From: an uncultured Bdellovibrio sp.
GTDB taxonomy: Bacteria > Bdellovibrionota > Bdellovibrionia > Bdellovibrionales > Bdellovibrionaceae
DNA length: 21,550 nt
NCBI RefSeq assembly: GCF_946478835.1
Contig: NZ_CAMLDV010000049.1
Location: forward strand, 1-21,550
Reading direction: 5' to 3'
The notes beneath the pieces are model-generated. The model was not told the DNA's origin, did no database searches, and saw only the letters and a list, made by a program, of their open reading frames with translations. Position numbers and translations under genes: made by a program. Below, piece after piece: positions 15,092 to 20,661 of the stretch; positions within the stretch are counted from its first letter, which is position 1; the number at the start of each line of letters is the position of its first letter.

Positions 15092-15097
15092 AAGGGC

Positions 15098-15871
15098 ATG
15101 AAATTGATCTCATGGAATGTTAATGGTTTGCGCTCGGTTCAACGTAAGAATTTTCGCGAATGGTTCGAAGATGAAAAAGCGGACGTCGTGTGCTTGCAGG
15201 AAATTAAAATTTCCGAGGAAGCTATTCAAGAGGATGAAACTCTTTATCATCCCAGCCGCTACCATTCACAGTGGGCCTTTGCTGAAAAGGCCGGATATTC
15301 TGGATTAGCTCTTTATTCCAAAAAAGAACCAGATGAAGTTCGCATTGGCTTAGGCATTCCTAAATTCGATAGCGAAGGCCGTTGGCTCGAAGCCGATTTT
15401 GGTCCGATCACCGTTATCAATAGTTATTGGCCAAACAGTCAGCGCGATCACGCTCGTCTGCCTTTCAAATTGGAATTCTGTGCGGCGGCTGAAAAGCGTC
15501 TTGAGAGCTTAAGAAAAAAAGGCCGCGAAGTTGTCATCTGTGGCGACTTTAATATCGCTCACAAAGAGATCGATTTAAAAAATCCAAAATCCAATATGAA
15601 AAACGCAGGCTTTCTTCCTGAAGAGCGCGCGTGGATGACGAAGTTTCAGGAAAAACTGGAGTGGGTCGATACTTTCCGCAAATTTGAGCAAGGCCCTGGC
15701 CACTACACATGGTGGAGTTATCGCCCGGGAGTTCGCGAGAAGAACGTGGGTTGGCGTCTTGATTATTTCCTTGTGAATAAAGAAGCTTCTGATCGCTTGA
15801 AAGCGGCAGCTCATTGCCCTGATGTCATGGGTTCAGATCACTGCCCTGTTCGACTGACTCTGAAAAAATAA
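15098..15871 (+). CDS. xth: exonuclease III / AP endonuclease
   Basis: The product is 257 residues and a complete ExoIII-type exodeoxyribonuclease. W-N-V-N-G-L-R at 6-12, L-Q-E-I-K at 33-37 (Glu35 binds the metal), S-Y-W-P-N at 110-114 (catalytic Tyr111), G-D-F-N-I-A-H at 150-156 (Asp151, Asn153), T-W-W-S-Y-R-P-G, and S-D-H-C-P-V at 246-251 (Asp247, His248) are all present. The enzyme cuts at abasic sites in base-excision repair and has 3'-to-5' exonuclease activity. It would act on the abasic sites left by glycosylases such as the YcaQ-like protein about 8 kb away, though the genes are not linked in an operon. Its TAA abuts the TAA of the convergent FBP gene with no gap. AAGGG lies very close to the ATG, so ribosome binding is unclear. 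Confidence 0.96.
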   Translation: MKLISWNVNGLRSVQRKNFREWFEDEKADVVCLQEIKISEEAIQEDETLYHPSRYHSQWAFAEKAGYSGLALYSKKEPDEVRIGLGIPKFDSEGRWLEADFGPITVINSYWPNSQRDHARLPFKLEFCAAAEKRLESLRKKGREVVICGDFNIAHKEIDLKNPKSNMKNAGFLPEERAWMTKFQEKLEWVDTFRKFEQGPGHYTWWSYRPGVREKNVGWRLDYFLVNKEASDRLKAAAHCPDVMGSDHCPVRLTLKK

Positions 15872-16369
15872 TTATTCCGGTTTATAGCCGCTGATATTTT
15901 CAAAGAGCTTTTCCATGCGATAGTAAAGCTCTGCGATATATTTATCCGGCTCTTTTCCTGACATGGCAGCATTGTCTTCGATTTTTTCAATGCAGCTTAA
16001 ATCATGGCAAATCAAATAGGAACTGCTGACGTTGGAACTCATCGAGACAGAAAGCATTCCAATTTCATCTGAAGTTCCGTAAGCGTGACACCAACTGCAA
16101 AGCCCGCCGATTGGCTCCCCTGTCGAAGCAGAACGCTTAAAGGCTACACCTCTTGGCAAATCCCAGTTGGGCATCTTAAACACAAGATAAGTGTAAACGC
16201 CCGACGGCTCTTTCCATGTGAAATAAGAACGCACATTGAGAGGAAATCTAAGTTTTTCAGGAAGAACCAATTTCTTTTGGTCTCGAGGACGAAAGGCATG
16301 AATCAGCTCTGCTTCGCTTTCGATCGCAAACGAATTTTCTTTTGTGAAATTGTTTATTTGAGACTGCAC
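15872..16369 (-). CDS. FBP domain protein (FusB-type EF-G-binding treble-clef zinc finger)
   Basis: The product is 165 residues. It carries C-S-W-C at 91-94 and C-H-D-L-S-C at 121-126, the four zinc ligands of the FBP/FusB C-terminal treble-clef domain, with the surrounding G-G-L-C-S-W-C-H-A-Y-G and S-Y-L-I-C-H-D-L-S-C-I blocks. In FusB/FusC this domain binds elongation factor G and rescues it from stalled ribosomes. FusB is about 213 residues; this protein has a shorter N-terminus, so EF-G binding is plausible but unproven. The start is GTG at 16369: AAGGAG lies 8 bases upstream, entirely inside a hairpin stem. It is 60 bases downstream of the TetR gene on the same strand, so the two may form an operon. 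Its stop abuts that of exonuclease III. Confidence 0.85.
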   Translation of the reverse strand: MQSQINNFTKENSFAIESEAELIHAFRPRDQKKLVLPEKLRFPLNVRSYFTWKEPSGVYTYLVFKMPNWDLPRGVAFKRSASTGEPIGGLCSWCHAYGTSDEIGMLSVSMSSNVSSSYLICHDLSCIEKIEDNAAMSGKEPDKYIAELYYRMEKLFENISGYKPE

Positions 16370-16370
16370 T

Positions 16371-16408
16371 GGATTTACTCCTTAATTCATCTTAGGAGGC
16401 TTAAATCC
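16371..16408 (-). promoter_or_regulatory. leader hairpin masking the ribosome site of the FBP gene
   Basis: On the minus strand GGATTTA (complement of 16402-16408) pairs with TAAATCC (complement of 16371-16377) over 7 bp. After a 3-base bulge, CTCCT (complement of 16394-16398) pairs with AGGAG (complement of 16378-16382). The AGGAG is the Shine-Dalgarno sequence, so it is completely paired, and the stem ends one base before the GTG. The loop holds a minimal ATG-AAT-TAA. No T-run follows, so it is not a terminator. Confidence 0.62.
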
Positions 16409-16429
16409 GACTGTCCAGCGATACAAGCC

Positions 16430-17053
16430 CTACGACCGTATCGTTGCAAAATAGCGTTTAAGTGAATCATAAAGAGCGTCAAAAGCTTTAGGATCGTCGA
16501 GAGCTTTGAGCATTCCATAGAAACCCTCATGTGCCATCACCACAAAGTGCGCGGCCTGACGAGTGTTCACATCTTTTTTCAGATATCCGGCTTCTTTGGC
16601 GCGCTTTAATTCTTTCTCCATGCCGTCGATCCAATAGTTCAACGCGCCTTCAAGGCGCTCTTTAAAACCTTTATCGACAGGAGCCATCTCTTGCACAAGA
16701 TTATTCAAAGGACATCCATAGCGAAGCTCGCTTGGTTTCGCTTTACCAATCAGATTTCTTAATTGCGCAAGAATTCCCTCGATGGGATTTTCATACTCTT
16801 TGAGAGGATCAATCCAACGACTGTAAGTCATCGGCTTAATCACTTCATCAACCAGTGCGTAGCCCAAATCAAGTTTTGTGGGAAACTGATGATAGAACGC
16901 ACCCTTTGTCAGAGATGTTTTTCCCACGATGTCGTCAACGCTAACGCCTTGAAAACTGCGGGTAAAAATCTCCCAGAAGGCCGCCTCCAAGATCTCTTTT
17001 CGGGACTCTTCGAGGTTTCGCGTCTTTTTGGGGCTTTTTTTTCTATCAACCAT
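16430..17053 (-). CDS. TetR/AcrR family transcriptional regulator
   Basis: The product is 207 residues. The N-terminal TetR DNA-binding domain spans about 14-66: I-L-E-A-A-F-W-E-I-F, then the helix-turn-helix V-S-V-D-D-I-V-G-K-T-S-L-T-K-G-A-F-Y-H-Q-F. The ligand domain has Y-G-C-P-L-N-N-L-V-Q-E-M at 112-123, a block shared by several TetR subgroups with a cysteine (Cys114) that could sense electrophiles; that last point is conjecture. It is divergent from the GFA-VOC-SRPBCC operon, and a 20-bp palindrome in the 81-base gap overlaps promoter elements in both directions. That fits a repressor of itself and of the operon. The ATG lacks a clear ribosome site. The FBP gene follows 60 bases downstream. 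Confidence 0.93.
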   Translation of the reverse strand: MVDRKKSPKKTRNLEESRKEILEAAFWEIFTRSFQGVSVDDIVGKTSLTKGAFYHQFPTKLDLGYALVDEVIKPMTYSRWIDPLKEYENPIEGILAQLRNLIGKAKPSELRYGCPLNNLVQEMAPVDKGFKERLEGALNYWIDGMEKELKRAKEAGYLKKDVNTRQAAHFVVMAHEGFYGMLKALDDPKAFDALYDSLKRYFATIRS

Positions 17054-17059
17054 ATAAAG

Positions 17060-17088
17060 AATCTAGCAAAAAATTCCGATCTTTACAA
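17060..17088 (-). promoter_or_regulatory. candidate promoter of the TetR gene
   Basis: On the minus strand TTGTAA (complement of 17083-17088) and TAGATT (complement of 17060-17065) are 17 bases apart, each 4 of 6 to consensus. The -35 touches the operator palindrome. Initiation would fall within a few bases of the ATG at 17053, implying a very short or absent leader. Confidence 0.4.
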
Positions 17089-17111
17089 CATACTATTTGG
17101 TATGTTATTGT
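17082..17111 (+). promoter_or_regulatory. candidate promoter of the GFA-VOC-SRPBCC operon
   Basis: TTTACA (17082-17087, 5 of 6) and TATTGT (17106-17111, 4 of 6) are 18 bases apart. The spacer is almost exactly the TetR operator palindrome, the classical layout for repression by blocking RNA polymerase. The proposed start would leave a leader of about 17 bases with AAGGAG. Confidence 0.5.
17087..17106. promoter_or_regulatory. TetR operator palindrome
   Basis: AACATAC (17087-17093) is the exact reverse complement of GTATGTT (17100-17106) with a 6-base centre TATTTG. Size and symmetry are typical of TetR-family operators. It lies between the divergent tetR-like gene and the GFA operon, within the spacer of the rightward promoter and at the -35 of the leftward one. 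Confidence 0.78.
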
Positions 17112-17134
17112 CTTTCATATAAGGAGACTTAACT

Positions 17135-17488
17135 ATGAAGCACCAGGGAAGCTGCCATTGTGGCGCCGTGAAATTTGAAGTCGACGCAGACCTCAAAGAA
17201 GGAATAACTTGCAACTGTTCGATCTGCAATCGCAAAGGCACTATTCTAGCTTTTGTACCAGATAGCGCCTTTCGACTTATCTCTGGTAGCGACTCTTTAA
17301 CCGATTACCAATTCGGTAAGAAGTCGATTCACCATACTTTTTGTAAAGTCTGCGGCGTGACAGCTTTTGCGTCCGGCAAAATGCCTACAGGTGAACCTAT
17401 TAAGGCGATCAATTTAAGATGTGTTGAAGATCTTGTTTTAGACGAAATTAAAACGCAGTTTTTCGACGGAAAAAGCATTCAAATATAA
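17135..17488 (+). CDS. GFA family (glutathione-dependent formaldehyde-activating-like) protein
   Basis: The product is 117 residues with the Mss4-like zinc-binding fold of GFA/CENP-V proteins: C-H-C-G at 7-10, C-N-C-S-I-C at 26-31 and F-C-K-V-C-G at 69-74. The family is named for an enzyme reported to speed condensation of formaldehyde with glutathione. Most members have unknown substrates, so only a link to small electrophiles is suggested. Length is typical. AAGGAG lies 8 bases before the ATG. It is the first gene of a three-gene operon (20 and 10 base gaps) divergent from a TetR gene and ended by a strong terminator. Confidence 0.92.
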   Translation: MKHQGSCHCGAVKFEVDADLKEGITCNCSICNRKGTILAFVPDSAFRLISGSDSLTDYQFGKKSIHHTFCKVCGVTAFASGKMPTGEPIKAINLRCVEDLVLDEIKTQFFDGKSIQI

Positions 17489-17508
17489 AAAAATCGAAGG
17501 AGACATTT

Positions 17509-17925
17509 ATGCAAAACGAATTCTGGGTGAATCTTCCCTCTAAAGACCTTGAAAGAACTCGAAAATTTTTTACTGATATCGGTTTTAACATGGACAAAGT
17601 TCACTCAAATGCACAAATGGTGAGTATGGACTTGGGCAACAAAAAAGTTGTCGTGAATGTTTTCCCCGAAAATATGTTTCGTGAATTTATCGGCGGACAA
17701 CAAGTGACGGATGCAAAACAATCCAACGAAGTTTTATTTTCCTTAGGTGCGAACTCTCCCGAGGAAGTCGACGCATGGGCTGAAAAAGCCGTCAAAGCAG
17801 GCGCCACCCTTTACGCAAAGCCCGGCTACAAAGACGGTTGGATGTATGGTTGCGGATTTGTAGATCCAGATGGGCACCGTTGGAATTTGCTTTTCATGGA
17901 CATGAGCAAAATGCCGAAGGGCTAG
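17509..17925 (+). CDS. VOC family (glyoxalase-like) protein
   Basis: The product is 138 residues and a single VOC unit: F-W-V-N-L-P-S-K-D-L-E-R-T-R-K-F-F-T-D-I-G-F at the N-terminus, the central acidic helix S-P-E-E-V-D-A-W-A-E-K-A-V-K-A-G-A, and G-F-V-D-P-D-G-H-R-W-N-L-L-F-M-D at the end. It is a lactoylglutathione-lyase-like protein of unknown substrate. AAGGAG precedes the ATG, 20 bases after the GFA stop. Together with GFA it hints at detoxification of reactive carbonyls; that is inference from family names and operon context. Confidence 0.9.
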   Translation: MQNEFWVNLPSKDLERTRKFFTDIGFNMDKVHSNAQMVSMDLGNKKVVVNVFPENMFREFIGGQQVTDAKQSNEVLFSLGANSPEEVDAWAEKAVKAGATLYAKPGYKDGWMYGCGFVDPDGHRWNLLFMDMSKMPKG

Positions 17926-17935
17926 GAGAAATCTT

Positions 17936-18421
17936 ATGAATATCGATCCCAAATTAGACTTAGTATTAAATCGTGAACTTAACATCTCTCCCGAAGCGGC
18001 TTGGCGTGGCTGGACGACACCAGAGTTAATTTGCAAATGGTTCTGTCCTGAACCTTGGAAAGTAACAGAAGCACAAATCGATTTGCGCCCAGGAGGTCTT
18101 TTCAGAACCGTGATGCAATCTCCTGAAGGTCAACAGTTCCCGAACGTGGGTTGCATCCTGCAAGTAGAACCAAACAGAAAACTTGTTTGGACCGACGCCC
18201 TTCTTCCTGATTTCAGACCTGTGGCGACACCGCAATCAGGTGCGGGCTTGAATTTCACAGCATTTATTTTGCTTGAGCCTCTTCCTAATGGAAGAACCAA
18301 GTACACTGCGATTTGTAAACACAAAGATGAAGCGGATCGCAAGAAGCACGAAGAAATGGGCTTCCACGAAGGCTGGGGTATTTGCGCTGATCAACTTGAG
18401 AAGTTGATGAAGAGTTTGTAG
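17936..18421 (+). CDS. SRPBCC/AHSA1-type protein
   Basis: The product is 161 residues with the AHSA1 pattern: L-N-I-S-P-E-A-A-W-R-G-W-T-T-P-E-L-I-C-K-W-F-C-P near the N-terminus, I-D-L-R-P-G-G-L-F-R-T-V, and a C-terminal helix H-E-G-W-G-I-C-A-D-Q-L-E-K-L. It is a hydrophobic-ligand-binding or co-chaperone-like protein of unknown function. Its Shine-Dalgarno sequence TAGGAG includes the stop codon of the VOC gene, so translation is closely linked. It is the last gene of the TetR-controlled operon, and a terminator with a GAAA loop follows 8 bases after the stop. Confidence 0.9.
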   Translation: MNIDPKLDLVLNRELNISPEAAWRGWTTPELICKWFCPEPWKVTEAQIDLRPGGLFRTVMQSPEGQQFPNVGCILQVEPNRKLVWTDALLPDFRPVATPQSGAGLNFTAFILLEPLPNGRTKYTAICKHKDEADRKKHEEMGFHEGWGICADQLEKLMKSL

Positions 18422-18429
18422 CAGTTTCA

Positions 18430-18460
18430 AGGCTGGAGAAATCCAGCCTCGTTTTTATTT
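18430..18460 (+). terminator. intrinsic terminator of the GFA operon
   Basis: AGGCTGGA (18430-18437) pairs with TCCAGCCT (18442-18449) over 8 bp with a GAAA tetraloop, followed by CGTTTTTATTT. The T-tract contains the stop codon of the convergent MBL gene (18455-18457). Confidence 0.92.
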
Positions 18461-19498
18461 TAGATCTATCCACCACTCGACGTTGCGATAATTATCATTG
18501 ATCGCAACTACTTCTCCCAGTTTCGGAGTGACAAGATTCACTCCGCGGCTTTTTGAGAGTTTGAGCAATTCATCAACGGGTTCGCGCCAGGAATGCAAAG
18601 CCAGTACGAACATGCCCCAGTGAATTGGGAAAAATCTTTTTGCTCTTAGATCAAAGTAGGCCTGCACGGATTCTTCGGGTAATGCGTGAACGGCTTTCCA
18701 CTTTTGATTGTACTGACCATTTTCGATGAAGGCGATATCAAACGGTCCGTACTTATCACCGATGTCTTTAAAGTGAGTATCGTAACCAGAGTCCCCACTA
18801 AAATAAATATTGTGATCGCTATTACGAATCACCCACGACGCCCATAGTGTCTTATTTCCGTCAGAAACGCCGCGACCGGAAAAATGTTGCGCGGGTGTTG
18901 CAACAAATTCGATGCCTTCAAAGTGGGTGCTTTGCCACCAGTCGAGCTCTGTAATTCGTGAACGATCTATTCCCCAACCGACAAGGTGCGAGCCTACTCC
19001 CAATGGAGTCAGGAATTTATTTTCTTTTTTGGCAAAGAATTTCATCGTCTCCATATCAAGATGGTCGTAGTGATCGTGCGAGATCAAAATCAGATCAATC
19101 TTAGGAAGCTCTTCAAGTTTAAGAACCGGAGCCTGAAATCTCTGCACCATGAAACTCACTGGTGAAGCACTTTCTGAGAAAACCGGATCAACCAGAATAA
19201 TCTTTCCAGAGAAATTTAACAAAAACGTCGAATGGCCAAACCAGATGACTTTCACATCCTGTGACGGTTTTAAAAATTCGTTCAAATCAGGTTTTACTTC
19301 AGGAAGCGGAGTCGCGGGCACTCTGCCCTCGCCTTTTGCCAGCCATTCCATAATGGTGCTAACGCTAAAAGCTTCCTTTCTCATTTTTTCCAATACGTCC
19401 GGTATTCTATTTACAAATTTGCCATCACGAAACTGCGGAGATTTCTTAAAACTTTCAACTTGCTCGCCGTTGGGACTCGAACCAAATACTGGTAACAT
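18455..19498 (-). CDS. NAPE-PLD/UlaG-like metallo-beta-lactamase-fold hydrolase, N-terminal anchor lost or out of frame
   Basis: From the ATG at 19498 the product is 347 residues. It begins in the conserved P-V-F-G-S-S-P-N-G-E-Q region and contains an MBL domain with I-S-H-D-H-Y-D-H (metal ligands His141, His143, Asp145, His146 in this numbering), T-P-A-Q-H-F-S-G, F-S-G-D-S-G and P-I-H-W-G. The frame is open to an ATG at 19576, but those 26 extra residues are polar and unlike this family. In another frame the same DNA encodes a good membrane anchor (see the next entry). GGAG-TAGG just ahead of 19498 can serve as the ribosome site. Homologues usually carry an N-terminal membrane segment, so this copy has either a frameshift or a cytoplasmic form. 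Catalytic residues are intact. Confidence 0.82.
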   Translation of the reverse strand: MLPVFGSSPNGEQVESFKKSPQFRDGKFVNRIPDVLEKMRKEAFSVSTIMEWLAKGEGRVPATPLPEVKPDLNEFLKPSQDVKVIWFGHSTFLLNFSGKIILVDPVFSESASPVSFMVQRFQAPVLKLEELPKIDLILISHDHYDHLDMETMKFFAKKENKFLTPLGVGSHLVGWGIDRSRITELDWWQSTHFEGIEFVATPAQHFSGRGVSDGNKTLWASWVIRNSDHNIYFSGDSGYDTHFKDIGDKYGPFDIAFIENGQYNQKWKAVHALPEESVQAYFDLRAKRFFPIHWGMFVLALHSWREPVDELLKLSKSRGVNLVTPKLGEVVAINDNYRNVEWWIDLK

Positions 19499-19503
19499 AT
19501 AAC

Positions 19504-19566
19504 CTACTCCAGAAAGAAAATCAGAATCAGTACGACACAGAGAAGAACATTGATCTGTTTTTTCAT
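19504..19566 (-). other. out-of-frame 20-residue membrane anchor/signal ORF
   Basis: The ATG at 19566 opens a 20-codon ORF: M-K-K-Q-I-N-V, then twelve almost wholly hydrophobic residues, ending F-F-L-E and TAG at 19504. It is a typical basic-start membrane anchor. It lies one frame off the MBL gene and ends 5 bases before the 19498 start. It is probably the original N-terminus split away by a one-base loss, or a separate small membrane peptide. No clear ribosome site precedes it. Confidence 0.55.
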
Positions 19567-19658
19567 AGCCCAACATAGCAATGTATCCATCAAAATCACA
19601 TTAAAACTAATCCAGTCTGGATGAGCCAAAGGAGCTTCGGAGGGCGAACTTCAATTTC

Positions 19659-20387
19659 CTACTTTCCGAAATACATTTTTTTAGAAAGGTCCTCTAGTTC
19701 CTTTGGTGATTTTCTCCAGACCTCAAACATTCCTCTGCCAATTTTGTCGGGGATGATGTCTTCAATTTCATCTTCCACAGCCTTCAATATACTTTCCGCC
19801 ACGTCGCTAGGAGCCGTCATATCCATGGTGCTACCTTTATTCATATCGGTATCGATAGCTCCAGGATTCACGATATGAACCGGGATGCCTTTGGCACTTA
19901 ATTCAATTCTTGCTGCTTGTGAGACAGAATAAAGTGCTGCCTTTGAGGCAGAGTAACCAGCGATGAACGGAAAATTCACGTAGCTTGCGATTGAAGCGAT
20001 ATTGATGATTCTTGTTTCTTTATTCTTTTCCAAAACCGGAACAAACGCGCGCATCATTGCAAGAGTTGCAAAGCAGTTGATTTCCATGTCTTTCTTAAAT
20101 CCTTCCATATTCCCTTCGAGGATATTTCCCGGATTTAAGATGCCTGCATTGTTAATAAGAATCTGTGTATCGGCGCATTCTTCAGCGGCTTTTCTGATTT
20201 CTTCATTTTTGGAAATATCAAGCTTGATGGCGACAACTCTTGGGTCATTAAATGGGGGAAGATTTTCGATTTTCCTTGAAGCTGCATAAACTTTTACGAC
20301 GTTCTTAGAGAGACACGCTTCGACAAGTGCCCGACCAATTCCGCGGTTAGCACCGGTAATAAAAACTGTTTTTCCTGTGAATTGCAT
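19659..20387 (-). CDS. short-chain dehydrogenase/reductase (classical SDR)
   Basis: The product is 242 residues with all classical SDR landmarks: T-G-A-N-R-G-I-G at 11-18 (nucleotide binding), N-N-A-G at 79-82, catalytic Ser132 in N-I-A-S-I-A-S, and Y-S-A-S-K at 145-149 (Tyr145, Lys149), then P-G-A-I-D-T-D. It is an NAD(P)-dependent oxidoreductase of unknown substrate. Asp-Ile after strand three (L-D-I-S) is normal; Arg38 in A-A-S-R-K suggests NADPH preference. The GGAGGT site lies 5 bases before the ATG but is enclosed in a hairpin. It is probably third in an operon after the methyltransferase and a 64-residue protein, 70 bases after the latter. Confidence 0.95.
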   Translation of the reverse strand: MQFTGKTVFITGANRGIGRALVEACLSKNVVKVYAASRKIENLPPFNDPRVVAIKLDISKNEEIRKAAEECADTQILINNAGILNPGNILEGNMEGFKKDMEINCFATLAMMRAFVPVLEKNKETRIINIASIASYVNFPFIAGYSASKAALYSVSQAARIELSAKGIPVHIVNPGAIDTDMNKGSTMDMTAPSDVAESILKAVEDEIEDIIPDKIGRGMFEVWRKSPKELEDLSKKMYFGK

Positions 20388-20416
20388 AGTTACCTCCGTT
20401 AAACGGAAAGTAACTA
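20387..20416 (-). promoter_or_regulatory. leader hairpin masking the ribosome site of the SDR gene
   Basis: On the minus strand AGTTAC (complement of 20410-20415) pairs with GTAACT (complement of 20388-20393). After a TT/G internal loop, TCCGT pairs with ACGGA around a TTA loop (20395-20407). One further T-A pair takes in the A of the start codon. The whole GGAGGT (complement of 20392-20397) is within the hairpin. Confidence 0.6.
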
Positions 20417-20457
20417 AATCTGATAGAAATTACTGGCTGAATTCGGACTTCATCCTC

Positions 20458-20652
20458 TTAATGTTTACTGTCGGCGTCAGCCATCTTTTTCATAACAGCC
20501 GCAATTGTCTCGAAATCAATGTGCGCTTCTCTCATTAAAGACTTCACCTTAACGAAATCGTCAGCATCTATGGCATCGTTGAATTCGTCGAGCTTATTAA
20601 TTTCAGCGAGCTTTTCTAAAACCAAAGTTCCGTCAAAATTTGCAGTATCCAT
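20458..20652 (-). CDS. 64-residue acidic helical protein, unknown
   Basis: The product is 64 residues, acidic, with no cysteine or proline and strong helix-forming character. It contains D-E-F-N-D-A-I-D-A-D-D-F-V-K-V-K in the middle and A-H-I-D-F-E-T-I-A-A-V-M-K-K-M towards the end. AGGGG overlapping the stop codon of the methyltransferase gene lies 7 bases before its ATG, so it is almost certainly translated as part of that operon (9-base gap). The pattern of hydrophobics followed by an A-x-I-D-F turn and a last helix loosely recalls Nif11-type leader peptides, but there is no double-glycine cleavage motif and no obvious core peptide. It may equally be a partner subunit of the methyltransferase. 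I do not recognise a family. Confidence 0.65.
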   Translation of the reverse strand: MDTANFDGTLVLEKLAEINKLDEFNDAIDADDFVKVKSLMREAHIDFETIAAVMKKMADADSKH

Positions 20653-20661
20653 TGTTGACCC

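Noticed and set aside
16409..16445. CGATAC/GTATCG inverted repeat at the end of the TetR gene as a terminator
   Set aside because: The stem is only 6 bp with a 13-base loop and no T-run on the minus strand, so it is unlikely to end the TetR transcript before the FBP gene.
19504..19566. Programmed -1 frameshift joining the anchor ORF to the MBL gene
   Set aside because: No canonical X-XXY-YYZ heptamer or clear downstream structure is present before the TAG; a one-base loss or separate ORF is simpler.
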